Source of the DNA: Marsupella aquatica
Taxonomy: Eukaryota > Marchantiophyta
Assembly: GCA_973895155.1 (NCBI GenBank)
Contig: OZ316892.1
Coordinates: 25,110,001 to 25,174,000 of the forward strand
Reading direction: 5' to 3'
DNA length: 64,000 bases
Shown here: piece after piece, positions 22,401 to 34,227 of the stretch
Position numbering within the stretch: the first letter of the stretch is position 1
Layout: each line of letters begins with the position of its first letter
Notes under the pieces: model-generated
The model's database searches: none
What the model was told of the DNA's origin: nothing
What the model saw: the letters and a program-made list of their open reading frames with translations, nothing else
Position numbers and translations under genes: made by a program

Positions 22401-25400
22401 ATTCCTTGTTCTTGAGAAGATCTGCTCAGTCGATCAACATGTTGGTCGAAGAGACAAGGCACTAGGTTGTATATCGACACAAATCCACAAATCTCGTTCA
22501 ATCACGCTCTTCACTTGGGGGGACCACTTGGGGGGACAGCAACAGTCACGAGAGAGCTATGTGAAAAACTTAAAAGACCTTTTCTAGCTACAGAACACTC
22601 ACCATGATCCATGGCTTGAAGCAAGCAGGCCCGGCAGAAGGAGTGGCCACATGGGGTGGTGATAGGAAGGTAGAGGAGCTTAAGGCAAAGAGTGCAATCC
22701 AGATCCTCTGATCTCAGTATTGCTGCTCGGTTGGCCCTCTTTGCCTGCTCAATTTCTTCCAACTGCTCTCCGAATTCAACACTCAAGTCTCTCAGGGCAG
22801 ATTGGAGAGCTTTGCTGCATTTTGCAGTGAAGTGCAAGATTAAGAAATGTCTCAGACATCACTGAACTCGGCATGATACCCTCAAAGGTGGGAAATATGA
22901 TAATGTTGAGACAATCAGGACTCAAAACCGAGATACATCAAGCAATTAGCAGTGAGTATACGCAGTTTTTCAGTAAGCTCAGGTTATAACCAAATCCTGT
23001 CATACCTCGCTGGGTCCAGCTGCAGACCGTCGAAAAAGGTGCTCTTAGCCAGCTCATACTGCTCCAGCTGCACAAGACAGTTTCTCTCTTTGTTACTGCT
23101 GGTATCAACTTACTACTTTTGATGGGGGAAAATACGGAGAGCTTTTGAATTGACGATACATCGGGTATAAGAGCTACTTGCAAGACAATGAACTACTCCA
23201 TATTTTTAGTCAGAGCAGAATAAGTAACTGGCTGATGGCAGATGAGCTTCACTTGCCAGAACGAAAGCTGTGCCTTTGCGCAAAAAGGCTTTGGGCCAAT
23301 CAGGTCGCAGCTTCAGTAGTTTCTCAGCATCCTTCAAAGCCACCTGTGAAACGAATCCCAAGCCGGACTTCGTATGTCACAAAAATATCCAAAGACAGGC
23401 CACAACCAAACCCTAAACGCAAAGTCCTCTATATTTACCTGGACCAGTGACATTGGATCAAGACCAAACAGAGCATTCACTTCTGATGTGGTTGCTGGAA
23501 TCGTCCTCAGTCGCCGACTTAGTCTGTCCAGTAAGTATCATTCCAATGCGATAGTTAAAAGCTGAACATATTTTCAATGATACAATGAAGGACAAAAATC
23601 GGATACCTGTAAACATGAGTTTCAGATATAATGAAGGTGGATACTTATGGTGAACAGACTTAGCGTGCATCGTACGAAGAAGCTATTTAAAACTCAACAG
23701 TGAAGCCAAAGCAAGACGAAGTTCTAAAAAACAAGCTGACCATTTCATAAACTCCTATTTCTGTCAGCTGGGATGTGAATAGTACAACGTTAGTACAGGA
23801 AAAAAGATAAAGGACAAAAGAGGCACTGCGCAGGTGATAATAGACAGCATCATGACAACCTGCAAAACGAAGCACATCTATTGCTCAGGAGGATGGCACA
23901 ATCGGCGGGCTGAGCTTGTAGAGCCTCTGAATATGCCTTGATCGCCTGCCCACGAGAACACACAGACTAGATTAGAAGGTCTGAAATCGCATGCAGATTC
24001 TGATAATCAAGGATGTTTCTAATTTCTAATTTCTATTTGTTTCACTCGAGGCTGTGTCCCTCACAGATTCTCTTTTCCATTGAAGGTTTGACAGTGATTT
24101 ATCAGAGTTTGTTACGTTGGTCCAACTGCCACAACCCCGAACAATTGACGGAGGACTTCCAAACAATAATTGTGAGGATAAGAACCATTAACGACAGCAG
24201 CTACCAACATAGTCTGCATCTAGATCTCATTTTGTCTGGGAAGGAACCAGATTTATGGACATCGTTTGAATGCATCTACGACACAGTTAGTTCAGCATAA
24301 GGTTTTGTCTCGACAGTGCGGTTGTTGTATGATTCTCCACCTTCGTCATGTCGTTGGCAACGGTTTCATAATAAGAAAGGCTTCATAATAAGAAAGGCCG
24401 TCATTCTCGAAAGTCTTCTTAACATAAGGTAGCGAGCCTTGTCCTGCTCAAAGGGACCCAAATGCGCAAAATTCGGAGGCTCTATGAATCTCATCGGCTT
24501 CAAACAAAGAAACTTGAAGTTGGTGTACAGTGTCTTTCAGTCTATGCCAAAGCTCTTGCTTGTCGTAGTAATTTCGATGTAGGCCTTCCGAATCGTCGAC
24601 TACTAGCTCACAGACTTGTCCCAGCTGTCTCCGAGATCCTTGTGTATTTCGAGGAGTGCGCTAACCCTACCGAGCTTGAACTTTTCACCCTTCAGATTGC
24701 TGATCTCGGTGTCACGCTCTCGGGTATCACAGCTCTTCTTTAATAGGCCTCCGTATATATTGTCGAGCTTGAAATTGCCTCTTCGAATTCATGACTGACT
24801 TTTCTGACTCTTGGAAATGCCGAATCTCTATTGGCCTGATTTCAAAGGCTGTACAACAAACAGCTTATACGTTTTTCCTTAACTGACTTCACCCAGTTCA
24901 TCTCATTGCCCAGTCTGTAAACCCTCACCGATACTACTCGCCGAGGATTTGGCCCAGTCCTAAAACCAGAGTTTGAATGAAACTACCGAGGAACATCTTG
25001 TGCTTATCTCCACCATATGCAGATCAGGGAAAAACGTTTGAAGTTGAATCGAACTTCTAAGTTTAAAACTAAAAACCGAAGAACGCTCTTTCTGCACAAC
25101 AGAATAGGTACTTCTGACACGGGCCTCATCATCGACTCTACGTAGACCTGGGGATACAGTCCTCAACAGGGCTTCTACGCATGCAATCATCTGAAAGTTC
25201 GTTCGCAGATAGGATTCAGTATCTTTGTGTACTAACAATTACACTGGTGCAATACCAATGATCCATTTATTAGAGATTTTTCCCCTCACTTCGTGCAGAG
25301 TTAGCCCAATTATATCACCTACTCATAACGGCGTCTACCTTTCCAGTGTTCCCCATCTCCCAACCATCAATGATCAATGTTTTTTGGATCTGCAGCATTT

Positions 25401-26103
25401 GTATCTAGACATCTTCCTTCAGTGGTGTGACGGGGAATGTGCCGAGATGTTAAATACCTTGAGAGAATGCCAGAATGGATGTTGAGAACCGTCTACCAAC
25501 ACTCCTCACTTACGTCTCCAGCATTATTAGCTAGGTCTCGATTGACTAACCTCAATCAATGCCATTGCTATTTTGTCTGTACTTCTTCCTTCACTATGGA
25601 ATCACTTCTGTCACGTCAATTGTCCTGTGCTCTGAAAAGCACCCCTTTTGTGCCAGAGAATGGGGTACTTTCGGGTTAGGAGGGCCCAGCCCTCAAACGG
25701 CAGAATGTCCGTCCCTAACCAGAATTGCCGTCAATGGATACTAAGGTAACGGGCAAACAATCTCCGCATTTGATCTAAGCGGATGATAAATTGCAAGACG
25801 ACCCTTTTGTTGTTTGGTCGGCCAATTGAGGACATGGGCTGGACAGCTATGGTCTTGGGATTGGGATTTGTTGATTGCAACTGTCCTATGTGAGCAGTAT
25901 TGTAAAAACATAAAGCGAATTCATACACTATCGACCACGATACTGAAGGCCAGCGAGGGAGGAGCAGAGGAGCAGAGGAGCAGAGTAACGTAGCTCACCC
26001 TCTCATATTCGCCTGCGCGGAATGCTCTATTGCCAAGCTGTAGACCTTGCACTCCTGCCTGATCATCGACGTCGAAATAATCTGCTGCGGCATCACTACC
26101 CAT
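19491..26103 (-). CDS. TPR-RING-LON domain protein (LONRF type), putative E3 ubiquitin ligase
   Basis: Proteins of this architecture use the RING to transfer ubiquitin; the LON N-terminal domain has no protease part and probably binds substrate. Exons: 26103-25999, 23945-23860, 23523-23439, 23343-23257, 23067-23006, 22814-22603, 22383-22323, 22175-21998, 21714-21676, 21573-21512, 21402-21366, 21307-about 21263, about 20404 (or 20430)-20333, 20195-20120, 19875-19793, 19565-19497. Phases match except around exons 12-13. ATG at 26103 starts MGSDAAADYF. TPR-like helices span residues 10-140 (RPDWPKAFLRKG). The C3HC4 RING has ligands at about C182, C185, C197, H199, C202, C205, C216, C219. The LON domain starts near residue 264 (EILPLFVMNVFLPYE, NIFEPRYRLM) and continues through GILADVGCEVEV, YRVAQVQWLEDV and FANLLTMRSLERLRLLRL. 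After the last exon the frame reads Val-stop at 19491, so either it ends there or a short final exon was missed. Intron 1 is 2.05 kb; intron 4 has a GC donor. Confidence 0.85.
24300..25240 (-). pseudogene. Coding-like remnant inside intron 1 of the RING-LON gene
   Basis: On the minus strand a charged, coiled-coil-like sequence can be followed through frameshifts. From about 24720, TEISNLKGEKFKLGRVSALL and IHKDLGDSWDKSV read in one frame. The next frame gives LVVDDSEGLHRNYYDKQELW and LKDTVHQLQVSLFEADEIHR, followed by a stop. A third segment (KTFENDGLSYYE) appears near 24420. A separate ORF at 25238-24960 has LRRVDDEARVRSTYSVVQKE. This looks like a decayed processed or fragmentary gene copy inserted in the intron. 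The parent family is not recognised, and chance cannot be excluded. Confidence 0.3.
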
Positions 26104-28127
26104 CCTGACCAACAACAAGCAGTTTCCACCACACCAGCAGAAGAAGACTCAATCTGAAGAGATTGCTGGTCACGACGATGATTCGAAATTCATTGGAGTC
26201 TTTTCATCCCTTCCTTCCATCTCCCTGCTGCGGCTTGCCCGAGATCATTCATTCCTTCCTGTAAGCAATTACTGAATACATGAAGCAATTGCGGTGCATG
26301 TCGTTCGTTCTGTACTCAGAAAGCACTCAGATCAGCAATTGGCATGCCTTCCATAAAAGCCAAACAAAGCATCTCGTTGTCGACTTTAGATGCTTTTTCC
26401 GATCTTTTAACTTCAGTGGTGCAGGCTAGGAAGGAAGGTGACATGGCTGAGTTGAGTGAAGAAAAAACAACTAGGACACAATGGACCTTGCTTCATTAGT
26501 TCTACTTTTCTACCATTCTTGACGTGGGTATTTACTGACCGCCCCTTGATTGCGTATAAAGTGAACGTGGCACACAGGTTTGGCATAGCAAATTTCTAGC
26601 CTCAAATACAGATTTCCTAACTGCCAGGTGGGATTTTTACAACTTTTGGTGGAAACGACCCCGAAGAGTAATTTATAAAGAGAACATGTGGCCTATTTTA
26701 CTAGTTAATGCGTCACCGACACTTGGTACTGTAGTTGGCAGGGATCATTTAAAAACCAAATCCAGGAAAGCACTACGGTAGTGGCCCAGGTATACCTTGG
26801 TCGGCTGGGGTTATCTCAGGTTGGCATGCGGCGATTCTGTTCGTCTTTCCTCTGGGCTCTTTCCTCTGTCCTCTTTCCTCTGTCCTGCTGATTTGTGCTG
26901 CGTTTTATCCTGGACATTTGTGGTGTGTCGCTTTTCATAAAGAGAAAACCCAAGAAATTTTAAACTGAACATGTTTGATTGATTGAATGAGGTTAAATAC
27001 AGTAGTTCTATTATTGGGCAAACAGAAAACTTGAACTTGTATTTGAGGATGAGGTGAATGAGAAAAGTTTAGTCATCATTCCCAAATACAAGATGCAAAG
27101 GGAGTGGGTGAAAGGGTAATTTATTTCGTTCAGTCTTCGTGACCAACACTCGAGCACTGACCTTGGGTCTGTTCTATTTTCATTTTCAGGTTTCGAAATT
27201 CTATTCCCACAAACTTTTCAAGACTAAGTTATTCTAGGCTATTCTTGTTTCATTTCATGCCCTCACCAGTCATTGCAGAAAGTAATGGTTAGATGGACCA
27301 GGTCAGTGTTGACTAAGAAAGTATGAATTTTTCAACAAAGGAAACGTGATATCTTAGTACAAAAAAGGTTTTTTGCCCTTGACTTACTTCCTAAACAGTA
27401 CATCCCTGCCCTAAACCTGACCCCCTACCTCATAAGCGTCTTAGAGAGGTTTTGCACTTACAAATTTATTGCTCAGTGCAAAATGGTCAGGGAAAAAAAG
27501 GGAAGAACATGACACCTTGCCAGGGTTTAGGGTTTACACTTATGGAGTGTGCCTTTAGCGAGAGGTAAGTGTGCAAAGGTTTGGACGAAATGGACATATC
27601 TGACTCCAGCAAGCAAAAAGCACACTTTCAAAACAAGAACAGTACTTTACTCTTTCTCGTTAATTAAGAATGGAGAAATGAGCAGTGCTGTCTGGCTTCT
27701 CCAGTCAATGGGGTAGGGAGTGTCATGCTTGCCCTTCGGCAGATTTTTATGGGTAGGTGGGAAGGCAACGTTGTGGCTGGGGCTATGCCACGAGCCATGC
27801 TGCTTTCACAACGACAGCGTCTTACTCACAAGAGGAGCACTACACATTGCCTGGCTGCACCATCACTCTCCACCATGGAATGTAATCTGCATGCTAGACT
27901 TTGGTGGCTGTCTAAAAGCTCCACCAGCAATGGGAAAGGAGATCCAACATGAGGTCCAGGTTGACTTCTATTGACTACCCTAGCCACCCTGATGTTCTAT
28001 TTGCCTACTGGAGTACTGTACTCTAGTTGTGCCTTGGGTTGCCATCAGAGCTATTCGCTGAACTTTGTTCAGTTAATTAGGTGATGGGCAGAGAATGTAA
28101 GATTGGCAAAGAATTGTAGAAATATAT
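26104..28127. other. Upstream region of the RING-LON gene and spacer
   Basis: Contains the presumed minus-strand promoter just above 26103. A short CTTTCCTCTG-type polypyrimidine repeat lies at about 26840-26890. GGGTTTAGGGTTTACAC, two copies of a telomere-like motif, lies near 27524-27540. ORFs at 27720-27974 have no recognised domain. No gene is supported. Confidence 0.35.
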
Positions 28128-28256
28128 TTGAAACTATATTGTACTCATATTGTCAAAACTGTATACTTTAGCCAATTATGACCACATAGGCTTGAAACTT
28201 TATTGTACTCATATTGTCAAAAGTGTATAGTTTAGCCTATATGACCACATAGGCCT
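28128..28256. repeat. Tandem duplication, ~66 bp unit
   Basis: ATTGTACTCATATTGTCAAA followed by a GTATA(C/G)TTTAGCC block and ATGACCACATAGGC occurs twice, at about 28139-28193 and 28203-28255, with few substitutions. Confidence 0.8.
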
Positions 28257-28289
28257 GGGTTTCACTTTTTTTGTCTTGAACGGAAATGG

Positions 28290-28600
28290 GGAGGAAATAC
28301 AATTAGACTCCCCCCATCCCAATGTGACAGTTTTTCTGTAGGGAACCCAGACCAGGGTGAGCCCCAACGGATCCGACAGGGACCCGCACCAGGAAGGAGA
28401 GAGGATTAAATCAGGGCCACAAAGTGGACGACCAGGGGCCGAGCAGATAATCAAAACTCCAATCCACTACCCACAAAACCCATCCCACCCACACACAAAT
28501 ACCCTCCACACCCCAGTGTGTGGAGGGGGGATTGAACCTGGGACCTCTCAGTTCCAGGCAAATCCCCTAGCCAATTGACCTAAGCCAATTGGTTTCACTT
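28290..28600 (-). mobile_element. SINE-like unit with tRNA-type promoter boxes
   Basis: Read on the minus strand, the segment starts near 28600 with TTGGCTTAGGTCAATTGGCT (A-box-like) and has GGTTCAATCCCCCC (B box) about 50 bp further at about 28540-28525, the spacing of a pol III promoter. A GC-rich body follows to about 28290. A short hairpin CTCCACACCCCAGTGTGTGGAG lies at 28506-28527. The assignment rests on the box spacing only; no target-site duplication was resolved. Confidence 0.5.
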
Positions 28601-31600
28601 GTTTCAAGACTTTTGCGAGTGGCCATTAAAATTTGTCCTGGCCATAAAAATGGCTTTGGTCTACATTTTCCAGCATTCTGATGACACTTTGCCAAAACAT
28701 GTGTTCATGGGCCTGATTTAACATAAAACACGTTTTCAGGGCATTTCGCCTCATGTTCAGGCTGTAGTGTCTTCAATGCAAATTCCTCCCCATTTTCCAA
28801 AATGGCCTGCATAATTTTCCAGCCCACCATTTTGGAAGGTCACATTCTAGAGTTGAATGCCATTTTTTATTAAATTTTTTTGGAACTTTATTAAAACTAT
28901 GTTGGAGGGCCAATTTCAACACAGCTCACTGTTTTCCTTGGCATTTTGCCTCACATAAAGTTTCAGGCGGTTGTGTCTGAATTTGATTTCCACCCATTTC
29001 CCTAAGCTGCATACTTTTCCAACCCACATTTTTTTGAAACATCACATTTTTGCTTTGGGCAAACCTAATTACTACCGCGGCAGATTTGAATTGTGCTGTG
29101 TGTCAGCTTGGCCGCCACCTTCCTGCCCTTTTACAGTGCACCATAGTCTACAGTAATCCTATCCTTCTAACTTACACCACTGTTTACATTTGCAGGAGGC
29201 TTCCAAATCAAATTTGAACCTTGGCTGGAAAGGGGTTGAGAACAATACAATGTCTATGGACCTTGATACCCTTTACATTGTCACTCACACACTCTTCCTG
29301 CTTCTTGAACATTTTTATCAAAAAAATTCACATTCAATTCTCTTTTGATATGCAGGGGAGACGGGTTTACGTTAGAAGCACTTGCAAACATCTTCCACAT
29401 AGTCTAATATCACCAACTGACTGAGGATTGAGAGCTATGAAGTTTCTATAGATTACCCTGTCACTCACTCACACTGCAAAATTTCACCTGCACAGTATGC
29501 TTTGAAATGTTATATTGTGTCAAAAAGTGTTTGGTGTTGATGCATTGGGATGTCAATCATTGTGGTCAATCATTGTGATCCGTGTGAGAATCAACTTCTG
29601 GTGACCCCATGATGGCCTTTTTTAAATACTTTTTGTCAATCATGGTCCTTGCAAAATTATTTGTTGAAAATCTGCTCACAAAATAGAAGGATTGGAAAGG
29701 AAGATAGGAAATCTGAAACTAGAATCTTCCAAGTTTGCAGGAGGGGCTGTTTAAGCAAACTACTGGAAAAATCAAAATTGCAATAGTGAAAGTCTACCCC
29801 GTAAAAATTACTTTAGACTACTAGCCCCGACTACCCCTTCTTTGAATGTGAATAGTGAGGAGGACAATAAAAATGTCACCAAAATATATTCTTTATTCAC
29901 ATGTTTTGAAGATTAATGAAATGATAAAAAAATTATCATGCATATCATCATTTTAATGATCATACATAACTTACCATAGTACTCTTTTCTATGCACATCC
30001 CATTTTCAGTGTTTCTATCCCACATCCCACTTATGCACATATAATATGGTGGGACCATAGAGATCAGTTTTTAATATAAATATAAATCATAACAAAATGC
30101 AATCATGATTATCATTTGACATGACATACATCATAGACATCAGTTTTCTCATCTACATGATGAGCCATGGAGTTACATCTCGAGATTTCACTCTAGAAAC
30201 CTAGGCCACAACTCTAGCTTGTAGTTGAAAAATTTATAAGTAAGATTATTGAGAATGGCAAGCCAAGTTATGTAAGTGGAGCTTGGTGGTGACCACATGC
30301 TTGGTTAGGTGCAAGGGAAATACAGGAAAAATAGACCCAGAAAACTTTTTGGCTGGAAAAATTAAAATGGCCAACGGAGAAAATTTGGAAACAAGTGGAA
30401 ATAACTGTTGCCATTGAGAATGGCGAACCAAGGTCTACAGTATCTGAGCTCAAGAGATCCAAAGCGATTAGTCTGTACCAAGATCCCTTTTGCCTGACGT
30501 CGTGGATTCTCTACACTACAAGAGTCCAAGAGTCCAAGTCCTGTGGAAATATCCAAAGAGAAAAGCATTCTCTGTACCGAATGTCTGCTGTGTTTCCTTT
30601 GAAATTTCTGATGCCATGGCCTGATTGCCCGATTGAGCTGCCTCCGTTCTCGATCAGTTGAGTTCGTGTAGGCTTCCAACGCTTTGGGTTATCACTCCTA
30701 CTTGCTGAATTGGGCTCTTGGGATGACCGACCGTCCGGACCACACTTGTTCCTCGGAGCAATCATCGGAGAAGAGAGGAGCAGCAATTAGTCGGTCTTAC
30801 GACTAATGTGAAGCTGATTGTTAGATGGACTGAGGTCTCTATCTGTTGACTGTTGGCTTTCTTTCCTGCTAGATAGCATAACAGCCATTATTCTGCTCAG
30901 AAGAAAGTGAGCGGGCGAATGATAAAGAGAGGCGAGGATGAATTATTGCACAAGACGATAATTTCACTCATTTCCTGTAGGCTGTTGACATTCAGACCTA
31001 TGGAGTCTCGCAGTGGAAAATGATTCCTTCTTGGGACTTGTAGAACTAGTTTCCTACACACAGAACGTACAAGTCCGAAGAATTCTCAGATATTCTATGT
31101 GTAGGAATTCTGAGATATTATGATGTAGTTCTGTGTGTAGAAATTCTTACCGATAAGGTGTATCTGAGATATTATGTTCAGCTCAATTGATCTTCGGCTA
31201 TCTGAGAGTTTACGTTCAGCTCAATTTGGTGTGTCAATGGTTTTTGCATGTGTAAGGGCACTGAATTTGAAGGAGCACTCGGAAAGTGAGGCCATGCGGC
31301 TTTCTTGGAGCCCCTGCCCTCCCGAAAATGCTGTGCTGTCACGGGATATCTGCCTCCCCACTCTTACGGTACACGTGAGCAGAATTTGCGGCTCTGCTGC
31401 CTTTCTTGGCTCGTCTCCACCCTCCGTAAGCTATACAACCTGCCAAATTCTCGTCCCTAGGTTTTAGGTTACGGTTGGATCAATCAATAAAACAATTGTT
31501 TAAATTTTGTAGCCGAATCTTTTGAAGCTGAATTTGTGCGCGGACTAAAATGACATGTCCATTTCTCAATACTATTGTTCGTGCCTTTGAAGTGGGGCTC

Positions 31601-32480
31601 AGAATGTCAAACTGGTTTCCGGCCTCTCAATTCTGCCTTGAAGAAATATTTCTTTTTTGATGGTAGAATATGTCGTTGGCAATCTTTCTTGTATTTCTTG
31701 TGTTTGAAGCTCTCAAATCCTGGCTACTCGTTCGTATCCTTAGGTTAAGGAGACTCCACCTGAAGTAATCCCAGGGACCATGGGGCACGTTGCAAAATAC
31801 GAATTTTAGTCAACGTTGGATTCAAAGAACATAAAAGCCTAATTCGTCAAATTCATAGTGATCCTGTGGGACACATATTTTCGTCTATCAAGAATTTCAA
31901 GAACCAGTTTTCAAGGACTTTTGTAAAAGAGTGGACATAATCTGGAGTCCACGCTATCTTATTGTTAAGTTCTTTGACGACACCTGCAATTCGTTTTGTG
32001 AATAAGCCGTCACAGAGACTCAACTCCTAGCCAGGAGTGCTTAGTACGATTCTTCAGAACCCAATTTTTGGAAGATTGAATGCTATAATCTTCGACTCGA
32101 CTCTAAGTTGTTGGTTTGGAAGATTCATGTGTCGCTTTAGGTGTTCCAGCTTCATAGAGAGTGAAAGTCTGATTGTGGGAATCGCTGAATTGAAACAAGG
32201 TCTCTGTCTTTGGACAATGGGCCTAACTCCAGTGTTTTATTCCTCGTCGTTGATTAGTATAGATATCTCTTGTCCTGATGTAGACTCTTGTTGGGGTTGA
32301 TTTCCAACCAGGCAGAGCTAGTGCCAGTATTGCTTGGATTGACTCTTTTATTGTGTAGATATTTCAGGCCCATATTTTAAGTAGCATAACAGACTGCGCG
32401 TAGGTTGTTCGTGCCAGGTGAGATGGAACTTCAGTCATCAGGTCCATGGGCCTGGACAGATAAAGATTTCCACTGGGGGC
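28601..32480. other. Spacer upstream of the GNAT gene; possible upstream exon
   Basis: The stretch 28600-30240 is AT-rich with nothing recognised. ORFs on both strands at 30360-30790 have no domain. An ATG at 31174 opens a frame to a good donor (CCCTCC|GTAAGC at about 31428). Its translation is Ser-rich and positively charged, and its phase would allow splicing to the acceptor CATCAG|GTCC at 32441, so it could be an alternative 5' exon of the GNAT gene. The evidence is weak. Confidence 0.3.
31034..31143. repeat. Nested inverted repeats
   Basis: GGACTTGTA at 31034 pairs with TACAAGTCC at about 31068. TTTCCTACACACAGAAC at 31050-31066 is matched in inverted orientation by GTTCTGTGTGTAGAAA at 31128-31143. 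GAATTCT(C/G)AGATATT occurs twice in between. This is the right size for a small hairpin or MITE remnant. Confidence 0.55.
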
Positions 32481-34227
32481 ATGTGCGTGAGTTTTGCCTC
32501 CACAAAATCTCCAAACCAACCGGGTGCTCCGTCAGAAAGGTCATTCTGGCCATTACTCATACCTCGGCCACCAATTTACAGCTCAAATTTTGCGGATGTT
32601 GATGCCATTCAGGTATTTTCGTTGTTGTTTTTCAAGCTAGATTCCTGGATTTTATTTAAGCTAAAGCGCTGCTACTGCTTTTTTTTCTTCTTAATAGTTT
32701 GGTCATAATTTAAAATACCCCTTATGGTGGCTGCATTGTTTCCAATTTTCGACAAACTTGTCTGTGGGTGGGTGTCAGCTGAGCGAACTCTGGCTTCAAA
32801 CCCTGAAGGTTAGGAGGGATCCGGAAAAGATCATCAAAGCTTTGCGCCATAGCTTTGCAGTAAGGTTTACTACTCAATCTTGTGTTGTACTTCATCTGCA
32901 ACTTCTCTTCCCATTTTTCCACATGCTATTGTTGCAGTCCTGACGTCCCATTCGGCTGAATAATCCGAGGATCGTTCTTACATATAAGTAGTTTTCTAAT
33001 GTAATTTTCCCGTTTTCTTGGCAAATTTTACAGTTTGTGGTTGTGCTTGCCGAAGACGAGGATGCCTCCTTAACGTCTGGCACCCGATGGAAGACTGTGG
33101 GTAGGGTTACCTTAGACCTTCATCCTTCACACATTTTCGTTCAATGTGTACGTCCGGGTAAAATCTCGGCTTGTGGGGCAGTGAAAAGACCACTTCTGCC
33201 AACTAAATTTAACTTTAGAAATGGTTGACTGGCTTTCAGGCGTGGGACGTGCTGTTTCCGATGGAACTTTCATTGTAAGGAAACCCTTGTCCCCAAATAT
33301 TCTTCGTCTTAATGATTTATTGGGAAGATGTTGATTGAATTTTAAACAGTAATGCATCTGGGTCAACTTGCGTTCTACCTGAACGTTTGTAACGTGTCCT
33401 ACTACTGCAGGCAACAATATGCGACGTAGCTGTCGATCCTGCGTACAGACACCGTGGTATTGGCCGTCGGATCGTCAAGAAGCTTGTTGAGGTACCATAT
33501 TTGATCTTCTATGAAAACTAATTATGACATTGGAGCAAGTATGAACGTATAACTACGAGACACTCTAGTAACCAATTGAAGAGAGAACTCTACTACATGT
33601 CAGGTCAAGCCCAGCAGAGTTCGAGTTCTTGGTGGGTAGCAGCAATCAGTGAGGAAAACTCAGCTTTGCTATTTATGCAGAACATGAAGAAAACCGGAGG
33701 ACCATCTGGGTTCGCTGTTTTCCCCCCACCTGTAGCTCGGCGATTTTTCTGGATGATTGGCTTCAGGTGTTGGTCATTTCCCTTTCCTAATGGCTTGCAT
33801 TTTGCCACTTGTTGAGTGCTTTCTGCGTGGTTGCATGTTGTGTATTTGCTTAATTAGAGTATATTCTGAATTTTACTGCAATGGGCCTTCATCGATATAT
33901 CCAACCGGGCTTTCCGAATGCAATCTGTGTGCTAAAGCATAATGTCTCTTTTCATGGTTGGTATGTTTCTACTGCTTTGCAACGGGAATCCTTCGTTGCC
34001 TACTAGAAGTTCTTCGGGAATATACCTTAAATATGGCTTTGCTTTCATAAAATATACCTGTTTCGTTGTGCTGTAACAAAGAGATGCCCTAAAGTGGGAT
34101 AACATGTACCAGATCTGATAAGAAGTACAAGCTCATGGCTTATCGGGAGACGGAAGATGACATGATTTCAGGAGCTGATCGTTTGGCCAGCTCTGAAAAT
34201 GATGACATAACCCCTGAAGCGGAGTAA
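32481..34227 (+). CDS. GNAT-family N-acetyltransferase, probably plastid-targeted
   Basis: Transfers an acetyl group from acetyl-CoA to an amine; the substrate cannot be told from sequence. Exons: 32481-32612, 32779-32859, 33034-33100, 33240-33274, 33411-33491, 33681-33766, 34113-34227 (TAA), all GT-AG and phase-consistent, giving 198 residues. The ATG at 32481 is the first in this exon; an upstream spliced exon is possible because the open frame continues 5'. Residues 1-35 are rich in Ser, Pro and basic residues with few acidic ones, as in a transit peptide. Plant-type GNAT blocks follow: RRDPEKIIKALRHSF (about 55-70), VGVGRAVSDGTFIATICDV, motif A with the acetyl-CoA pyrophosphate loop RHRGIG (about 118-123), GGPSGFAVFPPPVARRFFW, and a C-terminal KKYKLMAY followed by an acidic tail. 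Plastid plant GNATs include lysine and serotonin acetyltransferases, the closest comparison. Confidence 0.88.

Noticed and set aside
28357-28578. 73-codon + strand ORF ending near GIEPGTSQFQ
   Set aside because: Lies antisense over the SINE-like unit; the peptide is the complement of the tRNA-type B-box region.
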